Below, in pieces: positions 37,480 to 40,540 of a DNA stretch of 40,540 bases. Each line of letters opens with the position of its first letter. Position 1 is the stretch's first letter. The notes beneath the pieces were generated by a model that did no database searches, was not told the DNA's origin, and saw only the letters and a program-made list of their open reading frames with translations. Both the position numbers and the translations under genes were made by a program. Source of the stretch: Acidimicrobiaceae bacterium. GTDB taxonomy: Bacteria; Actinomycetota; Acidimicrobiia; Acidimicrobiales; RAAP-2. The stretch spans positions 120,656 through 161,195 of the forward strand of contig PKXJ01000011.1 of the NCBI GenBank assembly GCA_003132305.1, given 5' to 3'.

Positions 37480-37485
37480 CAGAAT
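37480..37485 (+). promoter_or_regulatory. -10-like hexamer for the nucleotidyltransferase gene
   Basis: CAGAAT lies 6 nt before the ATG at 37492, matching the arrangement before 36653. Confidence 0.35.
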
Positions 37486-37491
37486 GGCTCG

Positions 37492-38109
37492 ATGAACCCG
37501 GAGTCTGCCCTCGAAGGTGAACTGCTCGGAGAGGATGTTGTCTGGGAGTCGTGGACTCCTGAAGACGTTGCGTCGCGGCTTTCTGGGACCAGCGCACGAT
37601 GGTATGTCGTCGCTGGCTGGGCGCTCGATCTCTTTGTGGGCCGACAGTCTCGGCCGCACGACGACATTGAAATTGGTGTACCCGCCGAAAGTTTTCCGGA
37701 GATACGAGAGGCTCTCGCCGATTACGACTTTGACGTCGTGGATTCCGGTCGACGCTGGCCACTGGCAAGCGATGCGTTTACTTCCACTTTTCAAACCTGG
37801 CTGCGCGACCCCAAGACTGGTGTTTATCACCTCGACGTCTTCCGGGATCCGCACAACGGTTCGGAGTGGATATGTCGCCGTGACGAGAGAATACGACTGC
37901 CGTACGCGCAATTAATTTGTTACTCAGAAAAAGGGATTCCCTATATGTCACCTGAGGTCGCGTTGCTGTTTAAGGCGAAGCACCTTCGCGAGAAGGATCA
38001 AGTGGATTTTGAAGGAGTTCTCCCGCTTCTTAGTCTTCAACAGATTGCTTGGCTTCGAGTGAATCTCGAATTAGTACATCCCGGCCACGTTTGGGCTAAG
38101 GCGCTCTAA
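37492..38109 (+). CDS. Nucleotidyltransferase domain protein (aminoglycoside/lincosamide-type fold)
   Basis: A 205-residue protein with AGWALDLFVGRQSRPHDDIE followed by IGVPAES. The Gly-Trp opening and the two Asp of DDIEIG match the pol-beta-like fold of ANT(2'')/Lnu-type and unassigned small nucleotidyltransferases. The later DVFRD gives a possible third acidic residue, and AKHLREKDQVDFE a C-terminal helix. It may adenylylate a small molecule; real drug resistance is not established. It lies between repeats at 37416 and 38167. Confidence 0.8.
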   Translation: MNPESALEGELLGEDVVWESWTPEDVASRLSGTSARWYVVAGWALDLFVGRQSRPHDDIEIGVPAESFPEIREALADYDFDVVDSGRRWPLASDAFTSTFQTWLRDPKTGVYHLDVFRDPHNGSEWICRRDERIRLPYAQLICYSEKGIPYMSPEVALLFKAKHLREKDQVDFEGVLPLLSLQQIAWLRVNLELVHPGHVWAKAL

Positions 38110-38166
38110 AAGCGGACGTGCACAATGGACAGATACCAACCACAATTTCGAAATCCTATTGAAGGT

Positions 38167-38213
38167 TTGTCTCGGAGAACCGACGCAATAGGCCTGCTAC
38201 CAGACATTGGCGG
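38167..38213 (+). repeat. Dispersed repeat type I, copy 20
   Basis: TCTCGGAGAACCGACGCAAT, then CTGCTACCAGACATTGGCGG. The first hairpin keeps TCGG/CCGA. Confidence 0.83.
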
Positions 38214-38350
38214 CTCGGGTAGCAATTTCGTGAGCGCGATTTAGCGACGTTCGCTCAGTTAGCGAGAGAATACTAAAGTCAATTTCGAGCCGTCGTCGAC
38301 ATCGCTCAATCTGTTCTTGTTCGATTTCTACCGGAGCGTGAGTAATTCGG

Positions 38351-39127
38351 ATGAATAATCTCTCTCTGAATGAGCTAGTCGACCTACTCGCATCGCCGGA
38401 CCCGCATCTTCGTGATGAAGTTGCCTACAGTGAACTGGCGATCCGCATTGGGTCTGGCGCTGAGGACCGACACCTGCGTGAACTCGGTGATCGTCTAATT
38501 CTGCAACTGAAAGACGAGGCCATCCAGACTCGAACATTTTCGGCCTTGGTGTTGGGATGCATCGTCGAACGCTCAAATCACAACGGCCAACTCAACCGTG
38601 AAACGTTGCTCCAATGGTTGGAGTCATTTGCAAATTGGTATCGATCAGAGACGGATCTACGTGGTTGGGATGAGGAGCTCGGTTGGCTTCACGCTGTCGC
38701 CCACGGCGCTGACGTGATTGGTACATTCGCGCAGTCGCCGGAAATACGAGAAGACGACCTCGTTGCCCTTCTCGCCCTCGTAGCGGCGCGACTACTCACG
38801 CCAACAACTTGGGTCTTTAGGGAGCAAGAGGACGAGCGTTTGGGTCGCGCTGCGGCAATCGTCCTCTGTCGATCCGAATTAACACGCTCTACTGCTACGG
38901 CCTGGCTCGGATCGGTCGCACTGGCATTCTCCAATAGTGAGCCAGGTCCAACTCCTCCGTGGGCGTCAAACACGATGCGCACATTGCGCGTCATCTACAT
39001 CATCGTTGACAGAGGTTTTCAAGCAAAAGACCCTCTTGAGTTCCGTCAGACGCCTTTTCGTGAAGACATCGAAACAGCAATCGCCAGAGTGCTGCGGCTT
39101 GCATCCCCCTACACGTCCGAACTTTGA
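38351..39127 (+). CDS. DUF2785 domain-containing protein
   Basis: The 258-residue helical protein contains LRDEVAYSELAIRI, DEELGWLHAVAHGADVIGTF (the family signature W-x-HAVAHGAD) and a long C-terminal helical repeat region. DUF2785 proteins are of unknown function. The start is ATG at 38351 with no clear promoter hexamer or ribosome binding site. It fills the interval between repeats at 38167 and 39182. Confidence 0.82.
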   Translation: MNNLSLNELVDLLASPDPHLRDEVAYSELAIRIGSGAEDRHLRELGDRLILQLKDEAIQTRTFSALVLGCIVERSNHNGQLNRETLLQWLESFANWYRSETDLRGWDEELGWLHAVAHGADVIGTFAQSPEIREDDLVALLALVAARLLTPTTWVFREQEDERLGRAAAIVLCRSELTRSTATAWLGSVALAFSNSEPGPTPPWASNTMRTLRVIYIIVDRGFQAKDPLEFRQTPFREDIETAIARVLRLASPYTSEL

Positions 39128-39181
39128 GCTGTCTAGAAATTCGCTTGAAGAAGTCGGACTTCACGCTGGTCGCAGACCTGT

Positions 39182-39227
39182 GGTGTCGGAGACCCGACGC
39201 AACAGATCTACTACCGGCCACTGGCGG
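39182..39227 (+). repeat. Dispersed repeat type I, copy 21
   Basis: GGTGTCGGAGACCCGACGCA, then ATCTACTACCGGCCACTGGC. The bases just upstream (GAAGTCGGACTTCACGCTGG) read EVGLHAG and faintly resemble the recombinase endings at 26442 and 33494. Confidence 0.88.
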
Positions 39228-39277
39228 CTCCATCAATGCCCGTACTTCAAGGTTGCCAACGTTTACTCTGAGGGCTG

Positions 39278-40054
39278 ATGCTTGTCGTATCCACACCGAC
39301 CGACGCACTACGGGCTGCGCTGGTGCAGCTTGGTGCCGTTGCGTATTCCGAGATTCCAAAATGGGAACCGCTTATCGACTCGATCGCGGTAGTGATAGGC
39401 GCCGATCCGGCAGACGTCCACCTGACCGTGGGCCTCGACTGTGAAGTCGAAGCAGTCGAAACTCTCTGGTTCGAGCGCATCCGTCCGTTTGAGGCGAATC
39501 TTCGAGCGGGACGACGGGCTCCACGACGCCAAAGGCCCGTGTTGGCGCAACCAGACCCGACGTGGCCGGACCAGGCCGAGCGTTTGATTGCGCGTCTCTG
39601 CACTACTACGGGCTCGTCAGTTCGTCGCATCGATCACATCGGTTCAACTTCCATCCCCGGTCTGCCGGCGAAGGACATCATCGACATCCAGGTAGTTGTC
39701 GACGATCTCGTCGTCGCATTAGAGTTAGCGAGACATGCCCGTCGGGCTGGCTTCGTGCAGGTTGAGGGCGATTGGTTCGGCGAAGATCGCGACGGCGTGG
39801 AGTTCCGAGAAGTGGTAGCAGTCAACGCCGACCCAGGCAGACCGGTCAATGTGAACTTCCGGTCGTTCACTGATTCCGTCTGGAAAGAGACACTCCTGTT
39901 TCGCGACTTCCTTCGCGGCAATACCTCCGAGCGTCACGGTTACGCCGAAATGAAGCGTTCCCTCGAGGCTCAGGGCCTAGACGTCGATCGTTACGGTGAA
40001 CTCAAAATGCCCTACATCAGGGCGATACTGAGTAAGGCGGACACGACGCCCTGA
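39278..40054 (+). CDS. GrpB family protein with a CoaE-tail-like N-terminal region
   Basis: The 258-residue protein has from about residue 90 a GrpB domain: WPDQAERLIARLCTTTG, RIDHIGSTSIPGLPAKDIID and the acidic end of the nucleotidyltransferase-like fold. Immediately before it, ETLWFERIRPFEANLRAGRR resembles the C-terminal tail of actinobacterial CoaE in CoaE-GrpB fusions. The kinase P-loop is missing: residues 1-85 (MLVVSTPTDALRAALVQLGA...) show no Walker A. It is thus probably a split-off or rearranged GrpB module, not a dephospho-CoA kinase. TACTCT lies 8 nt before the start. Confidence 0.78.
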   Translation: MLVVSTPTDALRAALVQLGAVAYSEIPKWEPLIDSIAVVIGADPADVHLTVGLDCEVEAVETLWFERIRPFEANLRAGRRAPRRQRPVLAQPDPTWPDQAERLIARLCTTTGSSVRRIDHIGSTSIPGLPAKDIIDIQVVVDDLVVALELARHARRAGFVQVEGDWFGEDRDGVEFREVVAVNADPGRPVNVNFRSFTDSVWKETLLFRDFLRGNTSERHGYAEMKRSLEAQGLDVDRYGELKMPYIRAILSKADTTP

Positions 40055-40190
40055 CGATCGGGCCGATGAGCGCCCGTAGACGTGGCAAGGAGCGACGCTT
40101 ACAACGCCAGCCACCATCTGTGGGTCTTAGGACGAATCATCACCGCAAACGAGTAAGTATTCCTGCCAACAAACTGAGTGGCTATCCCTA

Positions 40191-40227
40191 GTGTCGGAGG
40201 GCCGACATCCACTTTTTCCGACTGGAG
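40191..40227 (+). repeat. Dispersed repeat type II, copy 6
   Basis: GTCGGAGGGCCGAC near hairpin, and TCCGAC as a shortened far arm (pairs with GTCGGA). It precedes the small membrane gene. Confidence 0.82.
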
Positions 40228-40250
40228 ACTGACGGTATGGTCAGTTTGAT

Positions 40251-40256
40251 TAGGTT
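40251..40256 (+). promoter_or_regulatory. -10-like hexamer for the small membrane protein
   Basis: TAGGTT lies 6 nt before the ATG at 40263, the same hexamer and spacing as at the DUF3048 gene. Confidence 0.45.
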
Positions 40257-40262
40257 GGATCG

Positions 40263-40430
40263 ATGGGAATAAAGACAGCGGCCGTGCTTTACGTACTCGC
40301 GCTAGTTGCCGTCGTGGTCGGCGTGGACGTCCTGTTCTTCAGGCACCACTTCTTGGAGCGCCTGATTGTTAACGTCGGAATTGTACTGGTGTTCGCGGCG
40401 TTCTATTTGACGTTCCTGAAGCATCACTGA
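40263..40430 (+). CDS. Small membrane protein (55 aa, two transmembrane segments)
   Basis: A 55-residue frame, MGIKTAAVLYVLALVAVVVG, VDVLFFRHHFLERLIVNVGI, VLVFAAFYLTFLKHH, has two hydrophobic helices linked by a charged loop (FRHHFLERL). It is too short for ordinary ORF cut-offs, but the position between a type II and a type I repeat, the frame and a promoter-like TAGGTT make it likely to be real. I do not recognise a family. Confidence 0.55.
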   Translation: MGIKTAAVLYVLALVAVVVGVDVLFFRHHFLERLIVNVGIVLVFAAFYLTFLKHH

Positions 40431-40467
40431 CAGAAACATCAACGCATTTGATGAGTCGGATCTTTCT

Positions 40468-40514
40468 GGTGTCGCAGACCCGACGTGACAGATCTGGGCT
40501 CTCCTGCCAATGGT
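40468..40514 (+). repeat. Dispersed repeat type I, copy 22
   Basis: GGTGTCGCAGACCCGACGTG, ACAGATCTGGGCTCTC, then CTGCCAATGG. The 3' half is diverged. It closes the window; the array probably continues beyond. Confidence 0.82.
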
Positions 40515-40540
40515 GTGGGTTGATTTGAACGCTTGACGCA

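Noticed and set aside
37266-37520. Plus-strand gene across the triple repeat
   Set aside because: Its translation is made of three successive repeat translations (GVGDPTQQVCYQ and similar), so it is the repeat frame and not a gene.
15764-40514. Canonical integron attC sites
   Set aside because: The copies lack RYYYAAC at the 5' end and GTTRRRY at the 3' end and are shorter than most attC sites; no intI-type integrase is in the window. The comparison with integrons is by organisation only.
26442-40514. CRISPR array
   Set aside because: Repeats are imperfect and spaced by gene-sized, coding intervals, with no cas genes.
26442-40514. Repeats as simple transcription terminators
   Set aside because: All copies have the same orientation even where the neighbouring genes are on the minus strand, and no T-run follows the hairpins.

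Overview
The window looks like a chromosome segment of a high-GC actinomycete, most likely of the class Acidimicrobiia. This is inferred from the scpA-scpB-rluB-aroH-tyrA-aroA and nadK-recN-pyrG-nudix-xerD gene orders, an F420-type nitroreductase, a CoaE-tail/GrpB fusion, many GTG/TTG starts and probable leaderless promoters. It divides into a housekeeping left part and an accessory right part.

Left part (1-18,024). On the minus strand lie nadK, recN, pyrG, an ADP-ribose-type Nudix hydrolase, xerD and an M50 membrane protease, mostly in overlapping operon style. trpS is on the plus strand, and a second minus-strand operon holds scpA, scpB, rluB, aroH, tyrA and the first 98 bases of aroA. After nadK the density falls: a DDN-type oxidoreductase, a DUF1697 protein, a DUF3048 lipoprotein-like protein, a methyltransferase, a DUF4242 protein and an ABC-2 export pair (ATPase plus permease).

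Middle part (18,025-26,100). This holds an ABM-type monooxygenase, a stand-alone LanC-like cyclase with a Cys-Cys-Gly zinc motif, a serine hydrolase of the beta-lactamase family, a decayed SNF2-type helicase fragment, a class A penicillin-binding protein with a PASTA domain, and a co-transcribed anchored protein with a Thr/Pro-rich tail.

Right part (about 26,300-40,540). Seventeen consecutive intervals each hold essentially one small gene: a CDF-like transporter, a Met-rich exported protein, RidA, Nudix, DUF4232, SRPBCC, Dabb, a NifX-like protein, two methyltransferases, a chloramphenicol-phosphotransferase-like kinase, a nucleotidyltransferase, DUF2785, GrpB and small proteins. They are separated by copies of an about 45-bp repeat. 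I count 28 copies or remnants, all in the same orientation although the genes point both ways, and none in the first 15.7 kb. The repeat folds into two short hairpins with compensatory base changes between copies. Two copies are fused in frame to the decayed 3' end of what looks like a large serine recombinase gene. Many genes carry their own promoter, with a -10-like hexamer exactly 6 nt before the start codon. Together this looks like a cassette array analogous to an integron, but with sites that do not match canonical attC and no integrase in the window. The array, its sites and the recombinase remnants are the candidate undescribed system.
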